From positions 1-64,000 of the forward strand of contig NZ_JMLH01000006.1 of the NCBI RefSeq assembly GCF_000686665.1: 64,000 bases of DNA, given 5' to 3'. The notes beneath the pieces were generated by a model. That model searched no databases. It was not told the DNA's origin and was given only the letters and a program-made list of their open reading frames with translations. This DNA comes from Thomasclavelia saccharogumia DSM 17460. GTDB taxonomy: Bacteria > Bacillota_I > Bacilli_A > Erysipelotrichales > Coprobacillaceae. Shown here piece by piece: positions 25,813 through 35,899 of this stretch. The translations under genes were made by a program, and so were the position numbers. Position 1 is the stretch's first letter. Every line of letters starts with the position of its first letter.

Positions 25813-26529
25813 ATGAAGTATAAGCGGGTATTATTGAAATTAAGCGGTGAAGCTCTAGCTGGTGATGATAAAATGGGAATCAATGCGCAGACTGTTGCAG
25901 ATATTGCACGTCAAATCAAAGATGCCAAAGCTATTGGTGTAGAAATTGCAATAGTATGTGGTGGTGGAAATTTATGGCGTGGTAAAACTGGTGCTGATAT
26001 GGGAATGGATCGATCAAGTGCTGATTATATGGGAATGTTAGCAACTGTTATGAATGGTTTAGCAGTTCAAAATGCATTAGAAGCTATTGATGTTCCAACA
26101 AGAGTTCTTTCAGCAATTGAAATGCGCCAAGTAGCAGAACCATATATTAGAAGACGGGCGATTCGTCATTTGGAAAAAGGGCGTATCGTTATTTTTGGAG
26201 CTGGTACGGGAAGCCCGTTCTTTACAACTGATACAACAGCAGCTTTAAGAGCAGCTGAAATTAATGCTGATGTTATTTTAATGGCAAAAAATGGTGTTGA
26301 TGGTGTTTATTCAGCTGATCCTAAACTTGATCCAAATGCAGAGCGTTTTGAAAACATTTCATATTTTGATGTATTACAAAAAGATTTGAAAATTATGGAT
26401 CAAACTGCAATTACTTTATGTAAAGATAATAATATTGATTTATGTGTATTTAATATGTCTGAAGATGGCAATATTGCTAAAGCATGCAATGGCGATAAAA
26501 TAGGAACAATTATTTCAGGAGGAAAATAG
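25813..26529 (+). CDS. pyrH: Uridylate kinase PyrH
   Basis: Phosphorylates UMP to UDP. The 238-residue amino-acid-kinase fold shows [25 protein letters not shown], the [20 protein letters not shown] block, and [16 protein letters not shown] follows AAAAAGGAG. Only 2 nt separate it from frr, its usual partner. Because of the island upstream, it now has its own promoter instead of following tsf. Confidence 0.97.
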   Translation: MKYKRVLLKLSGEALAGDDKMGINAQTVADIARQIKDAKAIGVEIAIVCGGGNLWRGKTGADMGMDRSSADYMGMLATVMNGLAVQNALEAIDVPTRVLSAIEMRQVAEPYIRRRAIRHLEKGRIVIFGAGTGSPFFTTDTTAALRAAEINADVILMAKNGVDGVYSADPKLDPNAERFENISYFDVLQKDLKIMDQTAITLCKDNNIDLCVFNMSEDGNIAKACNGDKIGTIISGGK

Positions 26530-26531
26530 AA

Positions 26532-27077
26532 ATGATAAACATGATTTTAGATGATACGAGTGAAAGAATGAGTAAAACGATTGATTCTTTTAAGCGTGAT
26601 TTAACAACAGTTAGAACAGGACGGGCTAATCCTGCAATGCTTGATCGTGTAATGGTCAATTATTATGGATCACCGACACCAGTTAATCAAATTGCGGGAA
26701 TTTCAGTAGTAGAAGGACGTCAATTAGTAATCAAACCTTATGATAAATCAAGTATTAAAGATATTGAACATGGTATTTATGAAGCTGAATTAGGATTAAC
26801 ACCACAAAATGATGGGGAACTTATTCGAATCATGGTACCAGCTTTAACTGAAGAACGCCGTAAAGAATTCGCTAAACAAGTTTGGAAATATGCTGAAAAT
26901 GCTAAAGTATCAGTTCGTAATATTCGTCGTGATAGTAATGATGAAATAAAAAAAGTTGATGGCAGTGAAGATGAAATAAAATCTGGTCAAGAAAAAGTTC
27001 AAAAGTTAACAGATAAATTTGTTAAAGAAATTGATGAGATTGCTAAAGCAAAAGAAAAAGAGATTATGACTGTATAA
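26532..27077 (+). CDS. frr: Ribosome recycling factor
   Basis: Splits post-termination ribosomes with EF-G. The 181-residue product has the typical L-shaped RRF sequence: DLTTVRTGRANPAMLDRV, VNYYGSPTPVNQIA, KPYDKSSIKDIE, and RIMVPALTEERRKEFAKQ. ATG 26532 lies 9 nt after AGGAGG. It is followed by a strong terminator. Confidence 0.97.
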   Translation: MINMILDDTSERMSKTIDSFKRDLTTVRTGRANPAMLDRVMVNYYGSPTPVNQIAGISVVEGRQLVIKPYDKSSIKDIEHGIYEAELGLTPQNDGELIRIMVPALTEERRKEFAKQVWKYAENAKVSVRNIRRDSNDEIKKVDGSEDEIKSGQEKVQKLTDKFVKEIDEIAKAKEKEIMTV

Positions 27078-27085
27078 TAATTATC

Positions 27086-27118
27086 GATGCTAAGTTTAGA
27101 TTTAGCATCTTTTTTTTA
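27086..27118 (+). terminator. Terminator of pyrH-frr
   Basis: GATGCTAA (27086-27093) pairs with TTAGCATC (27102-27109), then eight T. Confidence 0.8.
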
Positions 27119-27129
27119 TAGTCTATTTA

Positions 27130-27138
27130 TGGTATAAT
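27130..27138 (+). promoter_or_regulatory. Extended -10 promoter of uppS operon
   Basis: TGGTATAAT, a TGn extended -10, 28 nt before uppS; the -35 region is only T-rich and overlaps the terminator. Confidence 0.6.
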
Positions 27139-27166
27139 CTCGAATAGTTAAACAGGAGGTCAACAA

Positions 27167-27919
27167 ATGTTTTTTAAAAAAGATAAAAAAGAAGAAGATT
27201 ATCAAGATCTTGATTTGAATAATATTCCGAAACATATTGCTTTTATTATGGATGGCAATGGTAGATGGGCAAAGAAACGTAAAATGCCTCGTACATATGG
27301 ACATCATGAAGGAACTAAGACGATTCGTGATATTGCTTTAAAATGCAATGAATTAAAGGTGGAAGCAATGACTGTTTATGCTTTTTCAACAGAAAATTTT
27401 GCGCGTCCTGAAAATGAAGTTCAGTATATTTTTAAACTGCCAAAAGATTTTTTTGATGCATATATGAAAGAATTGATGGAAAATAATGTTAAGATCTGTA
27501 CGATCGGTCATTTAGATATGGCGCCTCAAGAAACTCAGGATATCATTAATAAAGCAATTGAAAAAACACAGCATAACACTGGTTTAAAATTATGTTTTGC
27601 CTTTATTTATGGTGGACGTGATGAGATAGTTAATGCTGGTAAGAATATTGCTATCAAACTAAAAGAGGGTGAGATCGATATTAATGATATTGATGAACAG
27701 TTATTTGCTGGTGAATTAATGACTAAAGATTTACCAGATGTTGATTTGATGGTTAGAACGAGTGGTGAACAGCGTTTGTCTAACTTTCTATTATGGCAAT
27801 TAGCTTATGCCGAATTTGTTTTTACAGATGTATTATGGCCAGATTTCAATGAAGAAGAATTGTGTAAAGCGATTTGGCTGTATCAAAATCGAGATCGGCG
27901 TTTTGGAGGATTAAAATAA
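27167..27919 (+). CDS. uppS: Undecaprenyl diphosphate synthase (isoprenyl transferase)
   Basis: Adds eight cis-isoprene units to farnesyl diphosphate to make the wall-lipid carrier. The 250-residue product shows HIAFIMDGNGRWAKKR with the catalytic Asp, GHHEGTKTIR, VYAFSTENFARPENEV, and LMVRTSGEQRLSNFLLWQLAYAE. The charged N-terminal tail precedes the domain. The stop overlaps the cdsA ATG by 1 nt (TAATG). Confidence 0.96.
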   Translation: MFFKKDKKEEDYQDLDLNNIPKHIAFIMDGNGRWAKKRKMPRTYGHHEGTKTIRDIALKCNELKVEAMTVYAFSTENFARPENEVQYIFKLPKDFFDAYMKELMENNVKICTIGHLDMAPQETQDIINKAIEKTQHNTGLKLCFAFIYGGRDEIVNAGKNIAIKLKEGEIDINDIDEQLFAGELMTKDLPDVDLMVRTSGEQRLSNFLLWQLAYAEFVFTDVLWPDFNEEELCKAIWLYQNRDRRFGGLK

Positions 27920-28701
27920 TGAAACAAAGAATAATTACGGCTATTTGTTTATTGATAGTAGCTTTGCCATGTGTTATTTTAGGTGGTTACTTTTTTAAGG
28001 GACTAGTAGGTGTAGTACTAGCTCTGTCGGTTTATGAAATGCTTCATATTTGTACTCGTCCTAAAATTAAATTATATATTTATCCCTTAGTATTTTTATT
28101 TTTTAGTTATGGTTTTTTATTTGATCAAAATGATTTGTTTTTGGCTTCTTATGGGATACTGCTTTATTTGGTTGTCTTATTTGCAGCAACGATATTTGAT
28201 GAGACTTTAACGATTGAAAGAACAAGTTATATTTTTACGATGGGGGTACTGATTTGTGCCGGTTTACACGCATTGATGTCACTTCGTGATGTTTATGGTT
28301 TTCAGTATTTATTATTATTGGCTTTAGCTACTTATGGTAGTGATACGGGAGCTTATTTTGCGGGTGTCTTTTTTGGAAAACATAAACTAATTCCTAGATT
28401 ATCACCAAAGAAAACTGTTGAAGGATCGATAGGCGGGGTGTTTTTAGGAACTTTGCTGGCAGTTAGTTTTGCTGGGTATTTTGGACTTTTAAAAACAAAT
28501 TCAATTTTGATCGTAGCATGTTTTGTTTTAACTCTTACAAGCCAAATCGGTGATTTAGTTTTTAGTGCTGTGAAACGTCATTTTGGCGTTAAAGACTATT
28601 CAAATTTATTACCTGGGCATGGTGGTATTTTAGATCGAATTGACAGTATTTTATTTAATGCACTTGTGTTAAGTTTCTTTTTAGTGATGGTGAGGTTATA
28701 A
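27919..28701 (+). CDS. cdsA: Phosphatidate cytidylyltransferase
   Basis: Makes CDP-diacylglycerol from phosphatidic acid and CTP at the membrane. The 260-residue product has several membrane segments and the C-terminal CdsA signature region SAVKRHFGVKDYSNLLPGHGGILDRID. ATG 27919 follows GGAGG in the end of uppS; the longer frame from 27874 overlaps uppS without a ribosome site. Confidence 0.95.
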   Translation: MKQRIITAICLLIVALPCVILGGYFFKGLVGVVLALSVYEMLHICTRPKIKLYIYPLVFLFFSYGFLFDQNDLFLASYGILLYLVVLFAATIFDETLTIERTSYIFTMGVLICAGLHALMSLRDVYGFQYLLLLALATYGSDTGAYFAGVFFGKHKLIPRLSPKKTVEGSIGGVFLGTLLAVSFAGYFGLLKTNSILIVACFVLTLTSQIGDLVFSAVKRHFGVKDYSNLLPGHGGILDRIDSILFNALVLSFFLVMVRL

Positions 28702-28702
28702 A

Positions 28703-29866
28703 ATGAAAAATATTACAGTCTTAGGAGTAACAGGATCAATTGGAATGCAGACTGTTGATGTGGTCAAAAATCATTCTGACAGGTTTAAGATCAAGGCAAT
28801 GTCAGCAGGATTCAATATTGCAAAAGTAGAAGAGATTTTAGAGATGATCGATGTTGAATATATTTGTGTGGTTAATAAAGAAGATGCCACTTATTTACAA
28901 AAAAAATATCCCCATAAATATATTTATCATGGAACCGAGGGATTGATTAAAATAGCAACATTGAGTGAAGTCGATATTGTTTTAAATGCAATCGTTGGCT
29001 TTGCCGGTTTATTACCAACAATTGAAGCAATCAAAGCTAAGAAAGATATTGCTTTAGCTAATAAGGAAACATTAGTAGTTGCAGGGCATATAATTACTAA
29101 GCTGGTAAAAGAAAATAATGTTAAATTGTTACCAGTTGATAGTGAACATTCAGCTATTTTTCAATCTTTAAATGGAGAAAATAGAAAGCAGATAAAAAAG
29201 ATTATTTTAACTGCTAGTGGTGGCAGCTTTCGCGATAAAAGTTGCGAAGAACTTGTAGGTGTAAGTGTACAGGAAGCTTTGAATCATCCTAATTGGTCGA
29301 TGGGAGCTAAAATAACTATTGATAGTGCTACTCTTTTTAATAAAGGTTTGGAAGTTATTGAAGCTAAATGGCTTTTTGATGTTAGTTATGATCAAATAGA
29401 AGTACTGATTCATCCTGAAAGTATCATTCATTCAATGGTTGAATTTGTTGATACATCAGTCATTGGACAACTAGGTAATCCTGATATGCGTCTACCGATT
29501 CAATATGCTTTAACTTATCCTGAACGTGATGTCTTAGCTGGTGGTGCGAGTTTAGATTTAGCTAAGATTGCTGCTTTAACGTTTAAAAAACCTGATTTTA
29601 AACGCTTTAGAGCTTTAGCATTAGCATATCAGGCAGGGCGTGAAGGTGGTAGTAAACCATGTGTTTTAAATGGTGCAAATGAACAAGCCAATGAATTGTT
29701 TAGAAATGGTAAAATTGAGTTTTTACAAATTGAAGAATTAGTCGAAAAAGCTTTATCTTGCCATCAAACTATTAAAGAGCCAACTTTACAGCAGTTAATT
29801 GAAGTTGATGCTTGGGCTCGTGATTTTGTATTAAAAGAGATAGGAGAAGATGGATGCAAACATTAA
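28703..29866 (+). CDS. dxr: 1-deoxy-D-xylulose 5-phosphate reductoisomerase
   Basis: First committed enzyme of the MEP isoprenoid pathway, feeding UppS upstream. The 387-residue product has the NADPH site VLGVTGSIGMQTVDVV, the DIALANKETLVVAG block, the metal/substrate loop PVDSEHSAIFQSL, and LTASGGSFRD. It overlaps rseP by 13 nt. Confidence 0.96.
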   Translation: MKNITVLGVTGSIGMQTVDVVKNHSDRFKIKAMSAGFNIAKVEEILEMIDVEYICVVNKEDATYLQKKYPHKYIYHGTEGLIKIATLSEVDIVLNAIVGFAGLLPTIEAIKAKKDIALANKETLVVAGHIITKLVKENNVKLLPVDSEHSAIFQSLNGENRKQIKKIILTASGGSFRDKSCEELVGVSVQEALNHPNWSMGAKITIDSATLFNKGLEVIEAKWLFDVSYDQIEVLIHPESIIHSMVEFVDTSVIGQLGNPDMRLPIQYALTYPERDVLAGGASLDLAKIAALTFKKPDFKRFRALALAYQAGREGGSKPCVLNGANEQANELFRNGKIEFLQIEELVEKALSCHQTIKEPTLQQLIEVDAWARDFVLKEIGEDGCKH

Positions 29867-30933
29867 TAAATATTGTTGTTTTTATATTGATATTAGGAAT
29901 TGTTGTTTTAGTCCACGAATTAGGACACTTTTTAACAGCAAAATCATTTGGTGTATATTGTAGCGAATTTTCAATTGGTATGGGGCCTAAATTGTTTTCA
30001 CGAAAAGTTGGGGAAACTGAATATGAAATTAGAGCTTTGCCAATTGGCGGTTTTGTTAGTATGGCTGGAGAAGCAGATAATGATATTGAGGAATTTAAAG
30101 ATGTTCCTTTTGAAAGAACTTTAAAAGGAATTAGCTGTTGGAAGAAATGTGTTGTCTTTTTAGCTGGCGTCTTCATGAATTTTGTTTTATCATTAGTTAT
30201 TTTAATTAGTGTATATTGTTTTATCAATGTTCAAACTAACACCTCAGAAATTGGTACGGTTGTTCCAGATAGTCCAGCTATGATGGCAGGCTTAGAAGCC
30301 GGCGATACTATTTCTAAGATAACTTATAATGATCAAGAAAATATTGTTGCTTCGTTTAGTGATATTCAAAAAGTGTTAGATAATTCTAATTTGAAATCTG
30401 ACAGCAGTCAAGTTTCATTAAAAGTTGAGATCGTTCGTAATGGTAAGACAATGACCAAGAATGTTAGTGCTAATTATGACCAGGATACTAATTCTTATAT
30501 TATGGGAATTAAAGCTGCGACAAGAAGATTAAGTTTTTTTGAAGCAATCAACTATGGTTTGGATCAATTTAAAACAATGGCATTGTTGATTTTTACTACT
30601 TTAGGGAAATTAATAACTGATTCGGCTAATACAATAGGGCAGTTATCAGGTCCTGTTGGTATATACAATGTTACTTCAGAAATTACCCAAACAGGTTCGA
30701 TCAGTCAGCTTCTCATTTTACTAGCGCTTTTTTCAACCAATATTGGGATGTTTAATTTACTTCCGATTCCTGGTTTAGATGGATGTCAAGTGCTTTTTGC
30801 ATTAGTAGAAAAGATCATTGGTCGTGAACTGCCAATCAAGCTTAAATATGCACTTCAAGTTATTGGTTTATTATTTGTTTTTGGCTTGATGATTTTTGTA
30901 ACGATCAACGATATTTCGGGAATATTTAGTTAA
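29854..30933 (+). CDS. rseP: Site-2 intramembrane zinc protease RseP/RasP
   Basis: Cleaves membrane anti-sigma factors and signal-peptide remnants within the membrane. The 359-residue product has the zinc motif VHELGHFLTAK in the first membrane helix, a PDZ domain (about residues 120-215, GTVVPDSPAMMAGLEAGDTI), and the second metal motif NLLPIPGLDGCQ near the C-terminus. In Bacillus proS follows; here polC is next. Confidence 0.95.
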   Translation: MQTLINIVVFILILGIVVLVHELGHFLTAKSFGVYCSEFSIGMGPKLFSRKVGETEYEIRALPIGGFVSMAGEADNDIEEFKDVPFERTLKGISCWKKCVVFLAGVFMNFVLSLVILISVYCFINVQTNTSEIGTVVPDSPAMMAGLEAGDTISKITYNDQENIVASFSDIQKVLDNSNLKSDSSQVSLKVEIVRNGKTMTKNVSANYDQDTNSYIMGIKAATRRLSFFEAINYGLDQFKTMALLIFTTLGKLITDSANTIGQLSGPVGIYNVTSEITQTGSISQLLILLALFSTNIGMFNLLPIPGLDGCQVLFALVEKIIGRELPIKLKYALQVIGLLFVFGLMIFVTINDISGIFS

Positions 30934-30958
30934 AGGGAAATTAATTCCCTTTTCTTAT
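30932..30958 (+). terminator. Weak terminator after rseP
   Basis: AAAGGGAA (30932-30939), loop ATTAA, TTCCCTTT (30945-30952); starts at the stop codon. Confidence 0.6.
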
Positions 30959-30966
30959 GTTATAAT
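30958..30966 (+). promoter_or_regulatory. Extended -10 promoter of polC
   Basis: TGTTATAAT, a TGn extended -10, 34 nt before polC; no clear -35. Confidence 0.55.
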
Positions 30967-30999
30967 AACAAATATGAATTTAAAGATCGATGAGGTGAG

Positions 31000-33900
31000 A
31001 TGATGGAGGATAGACTATTAATATTATTAAAGAATTTAAAGATTGATGAACAAGTACAGTTTTTAAAAAAAGGTCTTATATCGAAAGTAGTGGTTGGTAA
31101 GGATGATAGTTATACGTTCTATTTATCATATCCGCAGCTAATACCATTTGATGAATATCAGTTGTTGTTGCAGGGAGCTCAAAATTTTCCCTATCCTGTA
31201 AAATATCGCATCAATTATGAAAATACTGATTTTACGGTTGAGCAATTATTACCATATGTAGGATATCTTTTAGAAAAATTGAAACAAGAATATCCAGTTT
31301 GTTCAACTTTAACAATAGATAGTTTTAAAATTGGATCAATTATAAAAATAGAGACTTGTAACGAAATCCAGCTAGAACAACTATCCCAATTAAAAAGTCA
31401 AATTGAAACTCTTTTTGCGGGAGTTGGTATCGATAGACCATTTGATTTTTATATCGATGAAAATAATGATATTTTCAAAGATATCAAAGAAGAAATGGAA
31501 GCTTATGAACCAGTAGAAATAGATATGTCATTATTACAAAAAAACGAAAAACCACCTGTTCAGGAAAATAATTATAAAAACAATTACCGTCAAAAAGGTA
31601 ATGTCATTGAAATGAAGATAGAAGAAATAACTAATCAAACGATGGAGAATAATATCGTGATCAAGGGATATGTATTTAAAACGGATATGGTTAAAACCAG
31701 AGCCGGAAAGCATATTCAAAGTCTTTGGGTAACTGATTATACAGATTCTATTATCGTTAAAAGGTTTGAAAATAATTCTAATAATTCCCTTGAAGAGTTA
31801 AAAGTAATTGGTAAAGGGAATGTTTGGGTCAAAGTGCGCGGTGAAGCACGTTTTGATAGTTTTGCCCATGAAACAGTATTGATGGCGCGTGAAGTTGAAG
31901 TAATTAAAAGTCCTGCCGCAAGAAAGGATACATGTGAGACAAAACGAGTTGAATTACATACACATTCAAAAATGTCAGCAATGGATGGTATTGGAACGAT
32001 CAGTCAATATATAAATACGGCAGCATCATGGGGACATAAGGCTATAGCAGTGACAGATCATGGAAATGTCCAATCTTTTCCTGAGGCTCAAATGGCTAGT
32101 TTGAAAGCGGGTATCAAAATGATCTATGGAGTAGAGTTCAATATGATCGATCCAACTTTAAATATTGTCTATAATCCAATCGATACTTCAATTGAACACG
32201 CCACATATGTATCATTTGACTTAGAAACAACTGGTCTTTCAGTTATTCATGATGGCATAACGGAATTTGGTGCTGTAAAAATTAGAAATGGTGAGGTCAT
32301 CGACCGGATGCAAAGATTTATTAATCCTGGCAAGATAATTTCTTCTAGAATTACTAATCTTACTAATATTACTAATGATATGGTTAAAAATGAACCTACT
32401 ATTGATGCCATTTTACCGGATATTTTAGAATTTTTTGATGATTGTATCTTAGTTGCTCATAATGCGAATTTTGATATTGGCTTTTTAAATGAGAATTTAA
32501 GAAGAAATAATTTACCAGAAATAACTAATCCAATCATTGATTCATTAGCTCTAGCAAGAGCTATCTTAAAACCAATGAAATCATATCGATTGGGAAATGT
32601 CTGTCGTACTTATCGGGTTAATTATGATGATGAAGTTGCCCATCGTGCTGATTATGATGCTCAGGTTTTAGGTGATGTTTTTACTTTGATGATTCATCAA
32701 ATCATGCAGGGGGGAAAATATAATTTATTAGATTTATGTGAATTAACAGGTGATGATGTTTATAAAATTGTTTATCCTTATCATATGACAGCGTTAGCTT
32801 TAAATAAAACGGGATTAAAGAACATGTTTAAATTAGTAAGTGAAGCTAATACTAAATATTTTCATGGTGAATCAAGGATTCCTAAAGAGCGTTTGGAATA
32901 TTATCATGAAGGTTTGATTTATGGCAGCAGCTGTTATAATGGTGATGTTTTTGAAGCAGCTTTAAATCTTTCTGATGATAAATTAGAAAAGGCCATGGCA
33001 TTTTATGATTATATAGAAATTCAGCCGTTAGAAGATTACTATCATTTAATTGAACGAGGTAAACTTCAAGATCGTGATGAATTAATTAAGTCATTACATC
33101 GTATCGTCGATTGTGCTAAAAAATTAAATAAACTGATCGTTGCTACCGGAGATGTTCATTTTTTAGATCTTAAAGATAAGATTTTTAGAGATGTCTTTAT
33201 TTCTAACCCGACAATCGGAATAGGACATAAAGCACATCCCTTATGTGATCGTCGTAATCCTAAAGCTAAAAATCCTTCTCAGTATTTACGAACTACAAAT
33301 GAGATGCTGGAATGTTATCCTTATTTACCACAAGAAGAAGTATATGAATACGTTGTAACTAATACTAATAAAATTGCTGATATGATTGAAGAAATCAAAC
33401 CAGTACATGATAAATTATATACGCCAAAAATTGATGGTGCAGATGAAAATTTGAAAAAACTTTGTTATGAAACAGCTTATAAAACATATGGTAATCCCTT
33501 ACCAGAAATCGTTGAAAAGCGTTTAGAAAAAGAATTAAGTAACATCATCAAACATGGTTTTGGGGTCATTTATTATATTTCCCATTTATTAGTAAAGAAA
33601 TCTAATGATGATGGATATCTGGTTGGTTCAAGGGGATCGGTAGGATCTTCTTTTGTAGCCACGATGTCAGGAATTACCGAGGTTAATCCGTTACCGCCAC
33701 ATTATGTTTGTTTGAATTGTTCTTATAGTGAATTTTTAGATGAAGGTGTTATTGCCGATGGTTATGATCTTGAAGATAAGGTTTGTCCTAAATGCGGAAA
33801 GATAATGAAAGGCGAAGGACACAATATTCCTTTTGAAACCTTCCTTGGTTTTAATGCTGATAAAGTACCAGATATCGATCTTAATTTCTCAGGTGAATAT

Positions 33901-35322
33901 CAAGCTAATGCCCATGCTTTTACTAAAGAAATCTTCGGTGAAGATCATGTCTTTAGAGCCGGAACAATTTCGACAGTAGCGGAAAAAACTGCTTATGGTT
34001 ATGCCAAGGGCTATGCTGAATTAATGGGGACTGATCAAACGATCAGAAGTGCTGAATTAGAGAGAATCGCAGCTGGCTGTGGTGGTGTCAAGCGAACTAC
34101 GGGACAGCATCCTGGGGGAATAATTGTCATTCCTCGGGATATGGATGTTTTTGATTTTACTCCTTACCAATATCCTGCCGACGATCTAACGGCAGCATGG
34201 AAAACGACACACTTCGATTTCCATGCGATTCATGACAATGTCTTAAAATTTGATATTTTAGGGCATGTCGATCCTACGGTTACTAGAGCTTTACAAGATC
34301 TAACCGGAGTCGATCCTAAGACGATTCCCACGAATGATAAAAAAGTAATGTCTTTATTTACTAGTAGTGAAGCTTTAGGCTGTAATCTAGACTTTATTGG
34401 TTGTAAAAATGGTGCGCTGGGCTTACCCGAGTTTGGAACGACTTTTGTTCGCGGCATGCTGGATCAAACGCAGCCTAAGTCATTTAGTGATCTAGTTATC
34501 ATTTCAGGATTATCTCATGGTACGGATGTTTATTTGGGCAATGCTGAAAGTTTAATTAAATCAGGAACTTGTACGCTTTCGGAAGTAATCGGATGTCGTG
34601 ATGATATCATGGTTTATTTGATTGAAAAGGGCTTACCAAATAAAGATGCATTTGATATTATGGAATGTGTTCGTAAGGGAAAATCACCAGCCGTTTTTCC
34701 GGAGAAAAAGTATGAAGAATTAATGAAAAAATATAACGTACCACAGTGGTATATTGATTCATGTAAAAAAATCAAGTACATGTTTCCCAAAGCCCATGCA
34801 GTGGCTTATGTTCTTTCAGCAATTCGAGTAGCCTGGTGGAAAGTTTATTATCCTCGCGAATATTATGCAGTTTATTTTTCGACAAGATGTGATTTTTATG
34901 AAATAGATACCTTGATCCAAGGAAAAGATGCCATCATGGCAAGACGTGAAGAAATTACGCGGCTTCGAGCTGAGCGAAGTGCTTCAAATAAAGATGAGGG
35001 ATTATGGGATGTATTTGAAATTGCTTTAGAGATGATTGAACGAGGGTTCCATTTTAGTCCAATCAGTTTGGAATATTCACAAGCGAGTAAGTTTATTCTT
35101 GATCCTAATGATGATCATGCTTTGATTCCCCCATTTAGTGCTATTGATGCTTTAGGTGATGCGGTAGCTAAAACTGTTATTGAAGCGCGTGAAAAAGGGC
35201 CGTTTTTGTCAAAAGAAGATGTTATCAAACGAACTAAATTAAATAATTCACATATTAAGACACTTACAAAAATGGGTGTATTTAATGGGATGCAGGAAAG
35301 AAATCAATTATCACTTTTTTAA
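31000..35322 (+). CDS. polC: DNA polymerase III alpha subunit, PolC type
   Basis: Main replicative polymerase of low-GC Gram-positives. The 1440-residue protein has, in order, an N-terminal region, an OB domain (about 205-305), a PHP domain (HTHSKMSAMDG near 325) split by the 3'-5' exonuclease (SFDLETTGLS near 407, HNANFDIGFLN, HRADYDAQVLG), a zinc motif (CLNCSYSEF...CPKCGK), and the polymerase core (PDIDLNFSGEYQ, TGQHPGGI). All exonuclease acidic residues appear intact, so it proofreads. Two adjacent ATGs (31000, 31003) follow GAGGTGA. Confidence 0.97.
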   Translation: MMEDRLLILLKNLKIDEQVQFLKKGLISKVVVGKDDSYTFYLSYPQLIPFDEYQLLLQGAQNFPYPVKYRINYENTDFTVEQLLPYVGYLLEKLKQEYPVCSTLTIDSFKIGSIIKIETCNEIQLEQLSQLKSQIETLFAGVGIDRPFDFYIDENNDIFKDIKEEMEAYEPVEIDMSLLQKNEKPPVQENNYKNNYRQKGNVIEMKIEEITNQTMENNIVIKGYVFKTDMVKTRAGKHIQSLWVTDYTDSIIVKRFENNSNNSLEELKVIGKGNVWVKVRGEARFDSFAHETVLMAREVEVIKSPAARKDTCETKRVELHTHSKMSAMDGIGTISQYINTAASWGHKAIAVTDHGNVQSFPEAQMASLKAGIKMIYGVEFNMIDPTLNIVYNPIDTSIEHATYVSFDLETTGLSVIHDGITEFGAVKIRNGEVIDRMQRFINPGKIISSRITNLTNITNDMVKNEPTIDAILPDILEFFDDCILVAHNANFDIGFLNENLRRNNLPEITNPIIDSLALARAILKPMKSYRLGNVCRTYRVNYDDEVAHRADYDAQVLGDVFTLMIHQIMQGGKYNLLDLCELTGDDVYKIVYPYHMTALALNKTGLKNMFKLVSEANTKYFHGESRIPKERLEYYHEGLIYGSSCYNGDVFEAALNLSDDKLEKAMAFYDYIEIQPLEDYYHLIERGKLQDRDELIKSLHRIVDCAKKLNKLIVATGDVHFLDLKDKIFRDVFISNPTIGIGHKAHPLCDRRNPKAKNPSQYLRTTNEMLECYPYLPQEEVYEYVVTNTNKIADMIEEIKPVHDKLYTPKIDGADENLKKLCYETAYKTYGNPLPEIVEKRLEKELSNIIKHGFGVIYYISHLLVKKSNDDGYLVGSRGSVGSSFVATMSGITEVNPLPPHYVCLNCSYSEFLDEGVIADGYDLEDKVCPKCGKIMKGEGHNIPFETFLGFNADKVPDIDLNFSGEYQANAHAFTKEIFGEDHVFRAGTISTVAEKTAYGYAKGYAELMGTDQTIRSAELERIAAGCGGVKRTTGQHPGGIIVIPRDMDVFDFTPYQYPADDLTAAWKTTHFDFHAIHDNVLKFDILGHVDPTVTRALQDLTGVDPKTIPTNDKKVMSLFTSSEALGCNLDFIGCKNGALGLPEFGTTFVRGMLDQTQPKSFSDLVIISGLSHGTDVYLGNAESLIKSGTCTLSEVIGCRDDIMVYLIEKGLPNKDAFDIMECVRKGKSPAVFPEKKYEELMKKYNVPQWYIDSCKKIKYMFPKAHAVAYVLSAIRVAWWKVYYPREYYAVYFSTRCDFYEIDTLIQGKDAIMARREEITRLRAERSASNKDEGLWDVFEIALEMIERGFHFSPISLEYSQASKFILDPNDDHALIPPFSAIDALGDAVAKTVIEAREKGPFLSKEDVIKRTKLNNSHIKTLTKMGVFNGMQERNQLSLF

Positions 35323-35326
35323 AAGG

Positions 35327-35355
35327 TTGCAATATAAATTAAAATGTGCTATTAT
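35327..35355 (+). promoter_or_regulatory. Promoter of rimP-nusA-infB operon
   Basis: TTGCAA (35327-35332), 17-nt spacer, TATTAT (35350-35355). It gives a leader of about 58 nt. Confidence 0.7.
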
Positions 35356-35376
35356 ATAGACAGTTTCATAGGAAGC

Positions 35377-35394
35377 GAGTGGGGCAACCCACTC
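35377..35394 (+). promoter_or_regulatory. rimP leader hairpin
   Basis: GAGTGGG (35377-35383), GCAA tetraloop, CCCACTC (35388-35394), followed by TTTATT. A G/C-rich hairpin with this look is common ahead of rimP in Firmicutes. It could be an attenuator, perhaps answering to NusA encoded downstream. Confidence 0.6.
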
Positions 35395-35419
35395 TTTATT
35401 ATTGAATAGAGGTGAAATG

Positions 35420-35887
35420 ATGGAACTTTTGGATAAGATTAAAATGATGATTGAACCAATTTTACAAAGTAACGATGTTTATCTTGATGATATTGAATAT
35501 GTTCAAGATAAAGGGGAGTGGTATCTTAGAATCTTTATTGAAAAAAATGAAGGATTTTTAGATATGGATACTTGTGTAGCTGTAAGTGAAGCGATTAGCC
35601 AGAAACTCGATGAAGAAGATCCGATTCAAGGAGAATATTATTTGGAAGTTTCTTCACCGGGAATCGAAAAACCGTTAAAAACATTTGAACAGGTTAAAAA
35701 ATCGATCGGTAAATATGTTTATGCTAAATTTTATGATCCGATTGCGGGGATGGATGAAGTTGAAGGTTATATTAAGACAATTGAAGATGAAGTGATTGAA
35801 TTTGAATATTTGGTCAAAAATATTAAGAAAAAGATTAAGATTGACTATAACAATATTAAATTTATTAGACTAGCTGTGAAATTTTAG
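35420..35887 (+). CDS. rimP: Ribosome maturation factor RimP
   Basis: Needed for 30S assembly. The 155-residue product has the two RimP domains: YLDDIEYVQDKGEWYLRIFIEK, the EYYLEVSSPGIEKPLKT signature, and a C-terminal SH3-like domain. ATG 35420 is preferred (6 nt after AGAGGTG); ATG 35417 and TTG 35402 lie too close to or before the ribosome site. It is first gene of the nusA-infB operon. Confidence 0.93.
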   Translation: MELLDKIKMMIEPILQSNDVYLDDIEYVQDKGEWYLRIFIEKNEGFLDMDTCVAVSEAISQKLDEEDPIQGEYYLEVSSPGIEKPLKTFEQVKKSIGKYVYAKFYDPIAGMDEVEGYIKTIEDEVIEFEYLVKNIKKKIKIDYNNIKFIRLAVKF

Positions 35888-35899
35888 GAGGAAAAAAAA